DNA of 64,000 bases from Roseateles puraquae. Its GTDB lineage: Bacteria > Pseudomonadota > Gammaproteobacteria > Burkholderiales > Burkholderiaceae_C. The DNA is taken from contig NZ_NISI01000001.1 of the NCBI RefSeq assembly GCF_002205845.1, positions 1,364,001 to 1,428,000 of the forward strand, given 5' to 3'. Below, piece after piece: positions 20,125-29,733 of this stretch. The number at the start of each line of letters is the position of its first letter. Position 1 is the first letter of the stretch. Below the pieces are notes generated by a model. The model was not told where the DNA came from, searched no databases, and worked only from the letters and a program-made list of their open reading frames with translations. The position numbers and the translations under genes are program-made.

Positions 20125-22518
20125 ATGAATGACAAGTCCCGATCTGCAGCGCCCAGTCCTTCAGCCGCCGGTTCACCCTCTTCCCCCCCGTCTTCGTCAG
20201 GTCTGATGCCTCGGATCGGTCGCTGGGCCCTGTGGGCCGTCGGCTTGCTGATGGGCGGCGTGTTCGCGGTCGCCCTGCTGGTGGCGCTGGCGCTGGCGCT
20301 GGCCTACCCCAACCTGCCCGACATCAGCGGCCTGACGGACTACCGCCCCAAGCTGCCGATGCGGGTGCTGTCCAGCGACGGCGTGCTGCTGGGGGAGTTC
20401 GGCGAGGAACGGCGCAGCTATCTGCCCATCCAGCAGATTCCCAAGGTGATGCAGGAGGCGGTACTGGCCATCGAGGATGCCCGCTTCTACCAACACGGTG
20501 GTGTCGACTACCTGGGCGTCATTCGCGCGGGCCTGGCCAACGTCGGCGAGTCGCGCAGCCAGGGGGCGTCGACGATCACGATGCAGGTGGCCCGCAACTT
20601 CTACCTGTCCACCGAGAAGACGTTCACCCGCAAGATCTACGAGATCCTGCTGGCGCTGAAGATCGAGTCGGCGCTCTCGAAAGAGAAGATCCTCGAGATC
20701 TACATGAACCAGATCTTCCTGGGTCACCGCGCGCACGGCTTCGCGGCCGCCAGCGAGGTCTACTTCGGCAAGCCACTGGACAAGATCAGCGTCGCCGAGG
20801 CGGCGATGCTGGCCGGACTGCCCAAGGCGCCCTCGGCTTACAACCCCATCAACAACCCACGCCGCGCCACCATCCGCCAGCAATACATCATCGAGCGGAT
20901 GTACGAGACGGGCTACATCACCGAGGAGCAGCGTGATGCCGCCAAGGCCGAGAAGCTGCGCATCCGGCCCGTGCAGGAGTCGGCTTCGCACGCTGAGTTC
21001 GTGGCGGAGGCGGCACGCCAGCTGATCTTCAACCAGTACGGCGACGAGGCCTACTCCCGGGGCCTGAACGTCTACTTGACGCTCAACAGCGCCGAGCAGA
21101 ACAGCGCCTACCGCGCGCTGCGCCGCGGCATCCTCGACTACGAGAAGCGTCAGGTCTACCGCGGCCCCGAGGCCTATGCCGACCTGCCGGGCGACAACAA
21201 GGAACTCGACACCCGCATCGCGGAAGCCCTGGGCGACCACCCCGCCAACGACGAACTGCTGGCCGCGGTCGTGCTCGACGCCGACCCGAAGAAGGTCACC
21301 GCGGTGCTGCAAAGCGGTGAGTCCATCACCATCCTGGGCGAAGGCCTGAGGCCGGCAACCTCCGGTCTGTCGGAGAAGGGCAACCCCAAGACCCGCATCC
21401 GCCGCGGTGCGGTCATCCGCGTCGTGAAGGGCCCGAAGCAGAAAGACGGCGGCGAGTGGACCATCACCCAGCTGCCCGAGGTGGAAGGCGCCTTTGTCTC
21501 ACTGGACCCGCGCAACGGCCAGGTCCGCGCGCTCGTGGGTGGCTTTGACTACGCCAAGAACAAGTTCAACCACGTGACCCAGGCCTGGCGCCAGCCTGGC
21601 TCCAGCTTCAAGCCTTTCATCTACTCGGCTGCGCTGGAGAAGGGCTTCACGCCGGCAACGGTCGTCAACGATGCCCCGCTGTTCTTCGATGCCGGCACCA
21701 CCGGCAGCCAGCCTTGGGAGCCCAAGAATTACGACGGCAAGTTCGAAGGTCCGATGCCGCTGCGCACAGCGCTGGCCAAGTCCAAGAACATGGTGTCCAT
21801 CCGCGTGCTGCACTCCATTGGCGTGAAGTACGCGCAGGACTGGATCACCCGCTTCGGCTTCGAGGCCGAGAAGCACCCGGCCTACCTGACGATGGCGCTG
21901 GGCGCGGGTTCGGTCACGCCGATGCAGATGGCCCAGGGCTATGCCGTCTTCGCCAACGGCGGCTACCGGGTGAGCCCGCAGCTGATCGCGCGCATCACCG
22001 ACAACAAGGGCCGCGAGCTGTACCAAGCCGCAACCGTGGCGCTCGGCGACGACGCGCGGGCCATCGAGCCGCGCAACGCCTTCCTCATGAGCAGCTTGTT
22101 GCAGGAAGTCACACGCAGCGGCACGGCAGCGCGCGCCCAGGCCACGCTCAAGCGGCCTGACATCTACGGCAAGACCGGCACGACCAACGATTCGATGGAC
22201 GCCTGGTTCGCCGGCTACCAGAAGGACCTGGTGGCCGTCGTCTGGATCGGCTATGACCAACCACGCAAGCTCGGCGACCGGGAGACCGGCGGCGGCCTGA
22301 GCCTGCCAGTGTGGATCGAGTACATGGGCTTCGCACTCAAGGGCAAGCCGGTGGACGAGATCGCGCCACCAGAGGGCGTGGTGAACGTGAACGGCGAATG
22401 GTTCTACGAGGAATACAGCGCCGGCAGCGGCGTGCGCGAACTCGCCAACGAGCCCAACGTGCCGGGCACGGCGTCCGAGGACGAGAAGAAGTCGATCCTC
22501 GACCTCTTCAAGCGTTGA
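20125..22518 (+). CDS. mrcA: Penicillin-binding protein 1A (bifunctional class A PBP)
   Basis: An inner-membrane peptidoglycan synthase with glycosyltransferase and transpeptidase domains. The 797-residue protein has a Ser/Pro-rich cytoplasmic tail and a transmembrane helix at about 34-60. The GT51 domain carries catalytic Glu117 in EDARFYQHGG. An OB-like region near 330-450 precedes the transpeptidase domain, which has SSFK (Ser493, Lys496), SKN (553-555) and KTGT (from 683). The ATG at 20125 is the first in frame. It is divergent from pilM and convergent with cyaY, with only 18 bp between their stops. Motifs are all intact. Confidence 0.96.
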   Translation: MNDKSRSAAPSPSAAGSPSSPPSSSGLMPRIGRWALWAVGLLMGGVFAVALLVALALALAYPNLPDISGLTDYRPKLPMRVLSSDGVLLGEFGEERRSYLPIQQIPKVMQEAVLAIEDARFYQHGGVDYLGVIRAGLANVGESRSQGASTITMQVARNFYLSTEKTFTRKIYEILLALKIESALSKEKILEIYMNQIFLGHRAHGFAAASEVYFGKPLDKISVAEAAMLAGLPKAPSAYNPINNPRRATIRQQYIIERMYETGYITEEQRDAAKAEKLRIRPVQESASHAEFVAEAARQLIFNQYGDEAYSRGLNVYLTLNSAEQNSAYRALRRGILDYEKRQVYRGPEAYADLPGDNKELDTRIAEALGDHPANDELLAAVVLDADPKKVTAVLQSGESITILGEGLRPATSGLSEKGNPKTRIRRGAVIRVVKGPKQKDGGEWTITQLPEVEGAFVSLDPRNGQVRALVGGFDYAKNKFNHVTQAWRQPGSSFKPFIYSAALEKGFTPATVVNDAPLFFDAGTTGSQPWEPKNYDGKFEGPMPLRTALAKSKNMVSIRVLHSIGVKYAQDWITRFGFEAEKHPAYLTMALGAGSVTPMQMAQGYAVFANGGYRVSPQLIARITDNKGRELYQAATVALGDDARAIEPRNAFLMSSLLQEVTRSGTAARAQATLKRPDIYGKTGTTNDSMDAWFAGYQKDLVAVVWIGYDQPRKLGDRETGGGLSLPVWIEYMGFALKGKPVDEIAPPEGVVNVNGEWFYEEYSAGSGVRELANEPNVPGTASEDEKKSILDLFKR

Positions 22519-22536
22519 AACCGCCGCCCGGCTGGG

Positions 22537-22869
22537 TCAGGCGCTGAAGTTCAAGGCCTGACCCGCCTGCTCGCTGGCGCTGCTCGACAGCCGGGCCAGC
22601 AACTCCTGGCCTTCCCGGTCCACCCACTGCACGCCGTTCCACTTGAAGTGGTAGCCGCCCGACCGGGCTGCCAACCAGATCTCCTGGAGGGGCGGCTGCG
22701 TGTTGAGCACGATCTTGCTGCCGCCCGGCATCGTCAGCTCCAGCAGTCCGCCAGTCCGATGGGTATCGATGTCCACGACATCCTCCTCCAGCCAGGCATC
22801 GATCTGCGCCTCGATGCGGGCCAGCAGGGTATGGGCTTTGGCGTGGTAATCAGCGTCGGACAGGGACAT
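22537..22869 (-). CDS. cyaY: Iron-sulphur assembly protein CyaY (frataxin)
   Basis: A small acidic frataxin that binds iron and modulates Fe-S cluster assembly on IscS. The 110-residue protein starts MSLSDADYHAKAHTLLARIE, with the acidic ridge DAWLEEDVVDID. The frataxin core follows: GGLLELTMPGGSKIVLN, then PPLQEIWLAARSGGYHFKW. Full length. It is divergent from the lptM lipoprotein gene with 11 bp between the start codons, the usual arrangement in related bacteria. Confidence 0.95.
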   Translation of the reverse strand: MSLSDADYHAKAHTLLARIEAQIDAWLEEDVVDIDTHRTGGLLELTMPGGSKIVLNTQPPLQEIWLAARSGGYHFKWNGVQWVDREGQELLARLSSSASEQAGQALNFSA

Positions 22870-22880
22870 AAACTGGGCGA

Positions 22881-23033
22881 ATGAACAAGACTTTCGTCAG
22901 TGTAGGGGGCCGCCTTGCCGCCCTGGCCATCACCCTTACCGCGCTTGCGGGTTGTGGGCAGAAGGGGCCGCTGTACCTGCCCAAGCCTGCCGCGCCGGCA
23001 TCAGCCCCGGCAGCGTCTGCGCCGGCGCGCTGA
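22881..23033 (+). CDS. lptM: LptM-type small lipoprotein (YifL family)
   Basis: A 50-residue outer-membrane lipoprotein. It has the signal peptide MNKTFVSVGGRLAALAITLT, lipobox ALAGC with Cys25, then the conserved GQKGPLYLP and an Ala/Pro tail. In E. coli this family (LptM/YifL) assists maturation of the LPS translocon LptD/E. It is divergent from cyaY. Its stop is immediately followed by the dppF stop on the other strand, so the lysA gene that normally follows in Burkholderiales is absent here. Confidence 0.85.
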   Translation: MNKTFVSVGGRLAALAITLTALAGCGQKGPLYLPKPAAPASAPAASAPAR

Positions 23034-24035
23034 TCAGCCCGCCCTGCCCTCTTGCACCGCGTGGCATGCCACGCGCACGCCGTTGATCTCCAGCAGCGCG
23101 GGTCGTTCGGTCTTGCAGCGCTCGTTGGCCAGCGGGCAACGCGGGTGGAAGCTGCAACCGCTCGGTGGATTCAGCGGGTTGGGCACCTCGCCCTGCACCG
23201 GTGTGCGAGCCCGGCCCGTCATGTGGATGTCCGGAATGGCATCCAGCAGCATGCGCGTGTAGGGGTGCCGCGGGCTGCTGAACAGCGAGGCCTTGTCCGC
23301 GACCTCGACCAACCGTCCCAGGTACATCACACCCACTTCATCGGCAACATGGCGCACCACGGCCAGGTTGTGCGAGATGAAGAGATACGTCAGGCCGCGC
23401 TCACGCTGCAGGTCTTTCATGATGTTGAGCACCTGCGCCTGCACCGACACGTCCAGGGCCGAGGTCGGCTCGTCGCAAACCAGGAACTCCGGCTGCGTGG
23501 CCAGCGCCCGCGCAATCGAGATGCGCTGCCGCTGCCCGCCAGAAAACTGGTGCGGGAACTTCTCGACATCGGCTGGGTTGAGGCCGACCGACGCCAGCAA
23601 CTCGCCGACACGCGCTCGCGCTTCACCGTCCGTCTTGACCAGCGCATGCTCGCGCAGCGGCTCGGCCACGATGTCCATGACCTTCCAGCGCGGGTTCAAC
23701 GACGCGTAGGGGTCCTGGAAGATCATCTGCATGCGTCGGCGCAGCTTCAGCGCGTTGGAGCCGGCCAGCGTCTTGGCGATGTCTTCGCCGTCGAAATGCA
23801 CGGCCCCGCGCGTGGCACCGTACAGGCCGACGAGCAGGCGCGCGACCGTGCTCTTGCCGCAGCCGCTTTCACCCACCAGGGCGAGCGTGCGCCCGCGCTG
23901 GATGCTGAACGACACGCCATCGACGGCATGCACGAAGGCCTTAGGCTTGCGCTCCACGACGCGGTTCAACCACGGCGGCGACACGTCAAAGATCTTGGCG
24001 AGGTCGCGGACCTCGACGAGGGGGGCGCTCATCAC
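23034..24035 (-). CDS. Peptide ABC transporter ATP-binding protein (DppF/OppF type)
   Basis: One of two nucleotide-binding subunits of a dipeptide/oligopeptide-type importer. The 333-residue protein has Walker [10 protein letters not shown], signature [15 protein letters not shown], Walker [12 protein letters not shown] and the C-terminal oligopeptide-transporter region with Cys ([18 protein letters not shown]). It overlaps the upstream ATPase gene by 4 nt and is the last gene of the permease operon. The substrate may be peptide, nickel or another solute and is not evident. Its stop abuts the lptM stop with no gap. Confidence 0.93.
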   Translation of the reverse strand: MMSAPLVEVRDLAKIFDVSPPWLNRVVERKPKAFVHAVDGVSFSIQRGRTLALVGESGCGKSTVARLLVGLYGATRGAVHFDGEDIAKTLAGSNALKLRRRMQMIFQDPYASLNPRWKVMDIVAEPLREHALVKTDGEARARVGELLASVGLNPADVEKFPHQFSGGQRQRISIARALATQPEFLVCDEPTSALDVSVQAQVLNIMKDLQRERGLTYLFISHNLAVVRHVADEVGVMYLGRLVEVADKASLFSSPRHPYTRMLLDAIPDIHMTGRARTPVQGEVPNPLNPPSGCSFHPRCPLANERCKTERPALLEINGVRVACHAVQEGRAG

Positions 24036-25009
24036 GCGGCCTCCACGGTGACTGGCAGCCAGCAGGCCGCCTGGGTAGCACCAGCCGCAGCGAGTTCCGG
24101 CCGCTCAAGGCGGCAGCGGTCCGTCACGCGCGGGCAGCGCGGGTTGAAGGCGCAGCCTGGCGGGATGGCGGTCAGCCGCGGCATGGCGCCATCGATCTGC
24201 AATAGGCGCTCACGGTCCTCATCCATGGCCGGGATGGAGCCCATCAGGCCGACGGTATAGGGATGGGCCGGGCGATGGATGACGTCGGCCACGGGGCCGA
24301 TCTCGGCCACACGGCCGGCATACATCACCGCCACTCGGTCACAGGTCTCGGCAATGACCCCCATGTCGTGCGTCACGAGCATGACGGCCGCGCCCTGCTC
24401 CCGGCAGACCTTCTTCAGCAACGCGATGATCTGCGCCTGGATGGACACATCCAGCGCCGTGGTGGGCTCGTCTGCAACGATGAGCTTGGGGTTGGCGGCC
24501 AGGGCCAGCGCGATCACCACGCGCTGACGCATGCCCCCGGAGAACTGGTGCGGGTAGTGATCGACCCGCGCTTCGGGCGCCGGGATGCCCGTGGCAGCAA
24601 GCAGTTCGATCGCACGGGCCCGCGCTTGGGCTGACGTGAGGTCCAGATGGGTGGTGATGGTCTCGACCAATTGCCTCCCCACGGTGTAGAGCGGGTTCAG
24701 CGATGTCAGTGGGTCCTGGAAGACCGCGCCGATCTCGCGCCCCCGGATTCGGCGCATGTCCTCATACGGCAGGTTGTCGATGCGGCGGCCGGCAAGCTTG
24801 ATCTCGCCCGCGGCGATGCGGCCCGGGGGATCGAGCAAGCCGATGATGGCCGCGCCGGTGAGCGACTTGCCGGCCCCCGACTCGCCAACCACGCCGAGGA
24901 TCTCGCCCGGTGCGATCGAGAAGGAAATGTCGTCCAGCGCCAGCAAGGTGCCGCGCCGCGTGGGGAACTCCACCCGCAGGTGGCTGACTTCCAGGAGCGG
25001 TGCCGTCAT
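24032..25009 (-). CDS. Peptide ABC transporter ATP-binding protein (DppD/OppD type)
   Basis: The second nucleotide-binding subunit. The 325-residue protein has Walker [10 protein letters not shown], signature [15 protein letters not shown], Walker [13 protein letters not shown] and the C-terminal [17 protein letters not shown] segment typical of OppD/DppD. It overlaps both neighbours by 4 nt, so stoichiometric co-translation is likely. Confidence 0.93.
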   Translation of the reverse strand: MTAPLLEVSHLRVEFPTRRGTLLALDDISFSIAPGEILGVVGESGAGKSLTGAAIIGLLDPPGRIAAGEIKLAGRRIDNLPYEDMRRIRGREIGAVFQDPLTSLNPLYTVGRQLVETITTHLDLTSAQARARAIELLAATGIPAPEARVDHYPHQFSGGMRQRVVIALALAANPKLIVADEPTTALDVSIQAQIIALLKKVCREQGAAVMLVTHDMGVIAETCDRVAVMYAGRVAEIGPVADVIHRPAHPYTVGLMGSIPAMDEDRERLLQIDGAMPRLTAIPPGCAFNPRCPRVTDRCRLERPELAAAGATQAACWLPVTVEAA

Positions 25010-25950
25010 CGGAGTCGAGGGTTGAGGGCGTCACGCAGCCAGTCGCCCAGCAGGTTCACGCTGAGCGTGATCAGGATGAGCGTCAGGCTGGGCCAGGCGG
25101 TGATCCACCACTCGCCGGAGAAGAGATAGTCGTTGCCGTTGCGGATCAGCGTGCCGAGCGACGGGCTCGTCGCCGGCACACCGACACCAAGGAAAGACAG
25201 CGTCGCCTCGGTGATGATGGCCGACGCGATCTGGATGGTCGCCAGCACCAGCACCGGCCCGAGCACGTTGGGCAGCACATGCCGGCGCATGATGCGAAAG
25301 CCGCTCACGCCGATGACCCGCGCCGCCTGCACGTACTCCTTGTTGCGCTCGACCAGCGTGGAGCCCCGCACCGTGCGTGCGTATTGCACCCAACCGGTCA
25401 GCGCAATCGCCAGCACCAGCACCACAAACGCCAGCGCATCCGGCGCGTGCGGGAAGAGGCTGCGGCCCACGCCACTGATCATCAGCGCCACCAGGATGGA
25501 CGGGAACGACAGCATCACGTCGCAGACCCGCATGATGAGGGCGTCCACACGGCCGCCCACAAAGCCCGCCAGCAGCCCCAGGCTCACGCCGATCAGGATG
25601 GACAGCAGCACCGAAGCCACGCCCACCAGCAAGGAGATGCGGGCGCCGTACATCAGCGCCGACAGGATGTCGCGGCCCTGGCCGTCGGTACCGAGCCAAT
25701 ACTTGGCGTCGCCCCCGTCGACCCAGGATGGCGGCTTGAGCGAGTCCAGCAGCTCGAGTGTCGCGAGGTCGAAGGGATTGTGCGGCGCGACGACCTCGGC
25801 GAACAGCGCGCAGACGAAGCAGACCACCGCGATCACGGCCGCCAGCATGGCCACGGGTGAGCTGCGGAAGGAATGCCAGACGTCGCCGTCGAAAAAGGCC
25901 TTGAGGGCCGACGACGAGGCGGTGGGGTTGGGGTTGGCGTCAACAGCCAT
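25006..25950 (-). CDS. Peptide ABC transporter permease (DppC type)
   Basis: An inner-membrane permease of 314 residues. An N-terminal OppC-type segment has one membrane helix (SPVAMLAAVIAVVCFVCALF). LGTDGQGRDILSALMYGARI follows and then the five-helix permease core. The EAA-type loop is EYVQAARVIGVSGFRIMRRH and the protein ends [16 protein letters not shown]. The ATG at 25950 is 2 nt after the dppB stop; an in-frame start further upstream inside dppB is rejected. Confidence 0.92.
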   Translation of the reverse strand: MAVDANPNPTASSSALKAFFDGDVWHSFRSSPVAMLAAVIAVVCFVCALFAEVVAPHNPFDLATLELLDSLKPPSWVDGGDAKYWLGTDGQGRDILSALMYGARISLLVGVASVLLSILIGVSLGLLAGFVGGRVDALIMRVCDVMLSFPSILVALMISGVGRSLFPHAPDALAFVVLVLAIALTGWVQYARTVRGSTLVERNKEYVQAARVIGVSGFRIMRRHVLPNVLGPVLVLATIQIASAIITEATLSFLGVGVPATSPSLGTLIRNGNDYLFSGEWWITAWPSLTLILITLSVNLLGDWLRDALNPRLR

Positions 25951-25952
25951 GT

Positions 25953-26930
25953 TCAGTGCGCCTTGCCCTCGACACGCAACCGCGGGTCGACGGCGAAATA
26001 GAGCAGATCCACGCCGAGGTTGATCACGACGAAGATCAGGGAAATCAGGCAGAGGTAGGCTGCCATCACGGGGATGTCGGCGAACTGCACGGCCTGAATG
26101 AACAGCAGGCCCATGCCGGGCCACTGGAAGACCTGCTCCGTGATGATGGCGAAGGCGATGAGCGAACCGAGTTGCAGGCCCGTGATGGTGATCACCGGCA
26201 CGAGCGTGTTCTTCAGCGCATGGCCGAAATAGACGCTGCGATTGGTCAGGCCGCGCGCGCGGGCGAAACGGATGTAGTCCGTGCGGAGCACCTCCAGCAT
26301 CTCGGCGCGCACCAGCCGCATGATCAACGTGAGCTGAAACGCCGACAGCGTGAACGCCGGCAGGATGAGATGCAGCAGTCCATCGCGCGTCAGGAGGCCC
26401 GATGTCCAGCTGCCCAAGGCCACCACCTCACCGCGGCCGAAGCTCGGTAGCCACTTGAGTTCGACGGCAAACACCCAGATCAGCACGATGCCGATGACGA
26501 AGTTGGGCAGGCTGACCCCGAACAGCGTGCCGGTCATCAGCAACTGGGCGCTGGCCTTGCCTCGTCGCAAGGCAGCGTAGACACCGAGCGGAATGCCCAG
26601 GCCCAGCGCGATCAGGCCGGCGACGAGGGCAAGTTCCAGCGTCGCCGGGAAGCGTTCACCGATGAGCGCCGACACCTTGCGTCCCTGCCGCAGGCTGATG
26701 CCGAACTCGCCCTGTGCCGCGTTGGCAGCGAAGCGAGCGAACTGCACGGGAAAGGGCTGGTCCAGCCCGAGTTCCTTGCGAAGCGCAACGCGCTGCTCCT
26801 CGGTGGCGTCCTGCCCCAGCAGGTTGGTGACCGGGTCGCCGACGTATTGGAAGAGCATGAAGGCGATGAAAGCCACCGACAACATGACGACCAGGGCCTG
26901 CACCAGGCGACGAAGAATGAAAACGAGCAT
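25953..26930 (-). CDS. Peptide ABC transporter permease (DppB type)
   Basis: A 325-residue permease that begins MLVFILRRLVQALVVMLSVA, the classic DppB opening. It has GEFGISLRQGRKVSALI, six predicted membrane helices and the EAA-type loop YIRFARARGLTNRSVYFGHA. It is the first gene of a four-gene B-C-D-F unit. No periplasmic binding-protein gene is next to it: the upstream gap (26931-27114) contains only the terminator of the porin gene. Confidence 0.92.
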   Translation of the reverse strand: MLVFILRRLVQALVVMLSVAFIAFMLFQYVGDPVTNLLGQDATEEQRVALRKELGLDQPFPVQFARFAANAAQGEFGISLRQGRKVSALIGERFPATLELALVAGLIALGLGIPLGVYAALRRGKASAQLLMTGTLFGVSLPNFVIGIVLIWVFAVELKWLPSFGRGEVVALGSWTSGLLTRDGLLHLILPAFTLSAFQLTLIMRLVRAEMLEVLRTDYIRFARARGLTNRSVYFGHALKNTLVPVITITGLQLGSLIAFAIITEQVFQWPGMGLLFIQAVQFADIPVMAAYLCLISLIFVVINLGVDLLYFAVDPRLRVEGKAH

Positions 26931-27050
26931 GGACTCTTTGTGGCGGGCGCGTCATTGCACCGCGCGAAGGCGCGATCATGGCGAAGCATGGCCGCCTGGG
27001 CCTCCCGGGAAAGCCCCTAGCGCTGCAGTGCAACATGAGCGGGCCGCATA

Positions 27051-27080
27051 AAGAAAAACGGGCCGCAGTTGCGGCCCGTT
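27051..27080 (-). terminator. Rho-independent terminator of porin gene 1
   Basis: On the minus strand AACGGGCCGC, loop AACT and GCGGCCCGTT form a 10-bp perfect stem followed by TTTCTT, 34 bp after the porin stop. Confidence 0.9.
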
Positions 27081-27114
27081 TGGCTGAGTTGCAGGGCAAG
27101 CCCCGCAGCGATCA

Positions 27115-28320
27115 TCAGAAGCGATGACGCAGGCCCAGCATGGCGCCCCCGCGCTTGTTGGCACCGTTCGTGAACAGGACTTCGCCGCTCGTCTTGGTGT
27201 AGTCGAACTCCAGGTAAGCGTCGGTGCGCTTGGAGAAGGCGTAGTCCAGCACCACAGCGTAGAAGTCCGCCTTGGACTTGATGTTGGCGTCGGTGCTGAA
27301 GCCCAGCGCATTGCGGAAAGGCAGCGCCAGATTCTGGATGGTGCCGTAGTGGGTCTGCTCGGACAGCCAGACGTTGGCGCCCACGTTCAGCTGCGGGGTC
27401 AGCTGGTAGGTGGCACCGAACATGATCATCGTGCGCTTCTTGATGTCGGCCGAGTCGGTATTGAACACGTTGGCGCCCAGGATGCCGCTGGTGTAGGCAC
27501 CGCGGGTCAGCAGCGCAACGTTGGCCGGCGAGCCCGAGGCAGCCGAGGCCGCGAAGCCGGCTGCGCTCGTCTGGTTCAGCAGGGTGAAGGGGTTCTCGAA
27601 CTTGTTCTCACCCCAGGACGCGTGCACGTACAGCGGACCGTCCGTGTACGACGCACCCAGCACGGTGGCCTTGATCTTCTTGCCGGTCTGCTCCGTGGCT
27701 TGCAGGTAGGCTGCGCCGCCACCCCACTTGCCGTCGTTGTAGCGACCCATCGCGCCGACGGTCTTGGTCGGCTGAGCAGCCGCCAGGCCCGACTGGCCTT
27801 CACCGGCGCTGACCTGGACCTCGGCGTAGAAATTGCCGACCTGGGCCAGGTACTTGACCATGTTGTCCTGACGCGCGGTCATGGACATGCCGATCTCAGG
27901 CTTGTAAGCCTCGATGTAGGGCGAGTAGCGGAAGGAGGCGAACGTCGACGTGTAGATGTCGAACAGGATGTTGTACTGACGGCCCAGGCGGATCTGGCCG
28001 AATTCGCTGGACTGCAGGCCCACCCAGGCCTGGCGCCAGAAATCCGGGCTGCCGCTGACGGCGCCGGTATCGGACTGCAGACGGTGCTCCAGGTTGGCCA
28101 GCGCCTTCAGGCCGCCACCCATGTCTTCGGTGACGTTCACACCCAGACGGCTTTGCGACATGCCGCCAGGCACGACGGTCTTGGTGCTGGTGCCGGCGTT
28201 GGCATTGCTGGTGTAGCGCACGCCGACGTCAACGATGCCGTACAGGGTCACGCTGGACTGGGCCCAGGCGGCCGTCGTGCTGGCAGCGAGGACGGCGAGG
28301 GCGAAAGTCGCTTTTTTCAT
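27115..28320 (-). CDS. Gram-negative trimeric porin (Burkholderiales type) 1
   Basis: An outer-membrane 16-strand porin of 401 residues. The signal peptide ends AAWA, and the mature protein starts QSSVTLYGIVDVGVRY, the hallmark of betaproteobacterial porins. GLKALANLEHRLQ and FGQIRLGRQYN follow. The last residues MLGLRHRF end in the aromatic Phe needed for BAM-dependent insertion. The ATG at 28320 has AGGAGA upstream; a longer in-frame start would destroy the signal peptide. It lies downstream of a paralogue with a terminator between them, so the two are separate transcripts. Pore selectivity is not evident. Confidence 0.94.
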   Translation of the reverse strand: MKKATFALAVLAASTTAAWAQSSVTLYGIVDVGVRYTSNANAGTSTKTVVPGGMSQSRLGVNVTEDMGGGLKALANLEHRLQSDTGAVSGSPDFWRQAWVGLQSSEFGQIRLGRQYNILFDIYTSTFASFRYSPYIEAYKPEIGMSMTARQDNMVKYLAQVGNFYAEVQVSAGEGQSGLAAAQPTKTVGAMGRYNDGKWGGGAAYLQATEQTGKKIKATVLGASYTDGPLYVHASWGENKFENPFTLLNQTSAAGFAASAASGSPANVALLTRGAYTSGILGANVFNTDSADIKKRTMIMFGATYQLTPQLNVGANVWLSEQTHYGTIQNLALPFRNALGFSTDANIKSKADFYAVVLDYAFSKRTDAYLEFDYTKTSGEVLFTNGANKRGGAMLGLRHRF

Positions 28321-28434
28321 CAAGGTTGTCTCCTGCGAATAATTGTGAACCGCTCGATTCTCAACCAAGCGTCGCCTTCGAACGCCAAGCTTGTTGTGCA
28401 ATGTCCACAGCAATTCCCCTGTCTCGCACGGGAC

Positions 28435-28462
28435 AAAAGAAAAGCCGCCCGAAGGCGGCTTT
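28435..28462 (-). terminator. Rho-independent terminator of porin gene 2
   Basis: On the minus strand AAAGCCGCC, loop TTCG and GGCGGCTTT form a 9-bp stem, followed by TCTTTTG, 35 bp after the second porin stop. Confidence 0.88.
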
Positions 28463-28496
28463 GGCTGAAGCGCGCGGCGCTGGGCGCCGCGATGCA

Positions 28497-29540
28497 TCAG
28501 AAGCTGTGACGGATACCGACGTCGTAACCGGTCGACTTCAGGCCATTGGCCGTGGCGGCCGGGGCGCCTGCGACGGCGAAGCGGGCTGCACCGCTGTTCT
28601 TCAGTTGCGAGAACGTGGTGTACAGCGCGGTGCGCTTGGACAGGTTGTAGATGTAGCCAGCAGCGAACAGCTTGGCATCGCCGATGGCGGTGTAGCCGGT
28701 CACGGTGGTTTCAGCAGCGGCGTTGGCCTTGGCGTCCGTGTAGGCGGCCCACAGTTGACCTTGGCCCAGCGGAGCGGTGACGGAAGCCGTCACGATTTGC
28801 TGCTTGCGCGACTGGAACTTGGTCTCGGTGTAGGACAGCGACGGGCGGAAGATGCCGAAGTCGTAAGCGCCACCGATGGAGGTCAGCTTGAACTTGCTGG
28901 TGTCAGCGGCGTTGGACGTGCTGGCGTAGGCGCCCGACACGTGCAGCGGACCGGCCTTGTAGCCCAGGCGAACCGATTGACCCTTGTTCGTGCCCGTGCC
29001 TTCGCCAGCGGACACGTCGGCGCCGCCGTAGAAGCCGCCGAGGTTGGCCGGCAGCGAGTAGGACACGAGGTTGTCGGCGCGGCCGAAGGAGGTGCCGTTG
29101 CCGCTGCCCAGGTTGCTGTAGACGGCGCTGACGCTGCCCAGACCCGTGAAGGCAGTCGGGTCGAAGTCTTCGAGGTGCAGGCGCGACACGGTCTTGTTGC
29201 GACCCAGGCGCACTTCACCGAAGTCACCGGTCAGGCTGACCGTGGCACGACGGGCCCAGAAGGCGCCGCCGCTGGCCGCACCGGCCACGCCGGTGTCGGT
29301 ATTGATTTCGGACTCGAGCCAGAAACCAGCCTTCAGGCCACCACCGAGGTCTTCGGTGCCGCGCACGCCGAAGCGGCTGGTGTTCAGGCCGCTGGAATCC
29401 AGCTTCTTCACCGCGAGGCCGCCGGTCTTGACGTACTTCACGTCGGCATCGATGACGCCGAAGAGGGTGACGGACGATTGCGCGACGGCAGCGCCGCCGG
29501 TCAGGCCCAGAACGGCCAGGGCAATCAGAGCTTTTTTCAT
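28497..29540 (-). CDS. Gram-negative trimeric porin (Burkholderiales type) 2
   Basis: A 347-residue porin. The signal peptide MKKALIALAVLGLTGGAAVA is followed by mature QSSVTLFGVIDADVKYV, then GLKAGFWLESEINTDTG and FGEVRLGRNKTV. It ends VGIRHSF with C-terminal Phe. It is about 54 residues shorter than the neighbouring porin and clearly diverged, so this is an old duplication rather than a recent one. AGGAGT precedes the ATG. It is divergent from coq7 across 193 bp, which must hold its promoter; none was assigned with confidence. Confidence 0.94.
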   Translation of the reverse strand: MKKALIALAVLGLTGGAAVAQSSVTLFGVIDADVKYVKTGGLAVKKLDSSGLNTSRFGVRGTEDLGGGLKAGFWLESEINTDTGVAGAASGGAFWARRATVSLTGDFGEVRLGRNKTVSRLHLEDFDPTAFTGLGSVSAVYSNLGSGNGTSFGRADNLVSYSLPANLGGFYGGADVSAGEGTGTNKGQSVRLGYKAGPLHVSGAYASTSNAADTSKFKLTSIGGAYDFGIFRPSLSYTETKFQSRKQQIVTASVTAPLGQGQLWAAYTDAKANAAAETTVTGYTAIGDAKLFAAGYIYNLSKRTALYTTFSQLKNSGAARFAVAGAPAATANGLKSTGYDVGIRHSF

Positions 29541-29733
29541 TCAATACTCCTAGGTATTCATCCGAGCCGGGGCTGAAGGGCGCAGCGGCTCACCTCCTGT
29601 GAGGAAGTGGGCGTATTCCACCAGAGCTCGGGGTCGTTCGGGAATTCACGGATATGAAAATGTGTGTTGTCGTTGCGGAGTCACAACGTCACGCGCGATT
29701 CACCTTTTGGTCATTGATATACGGGTTAATTAG

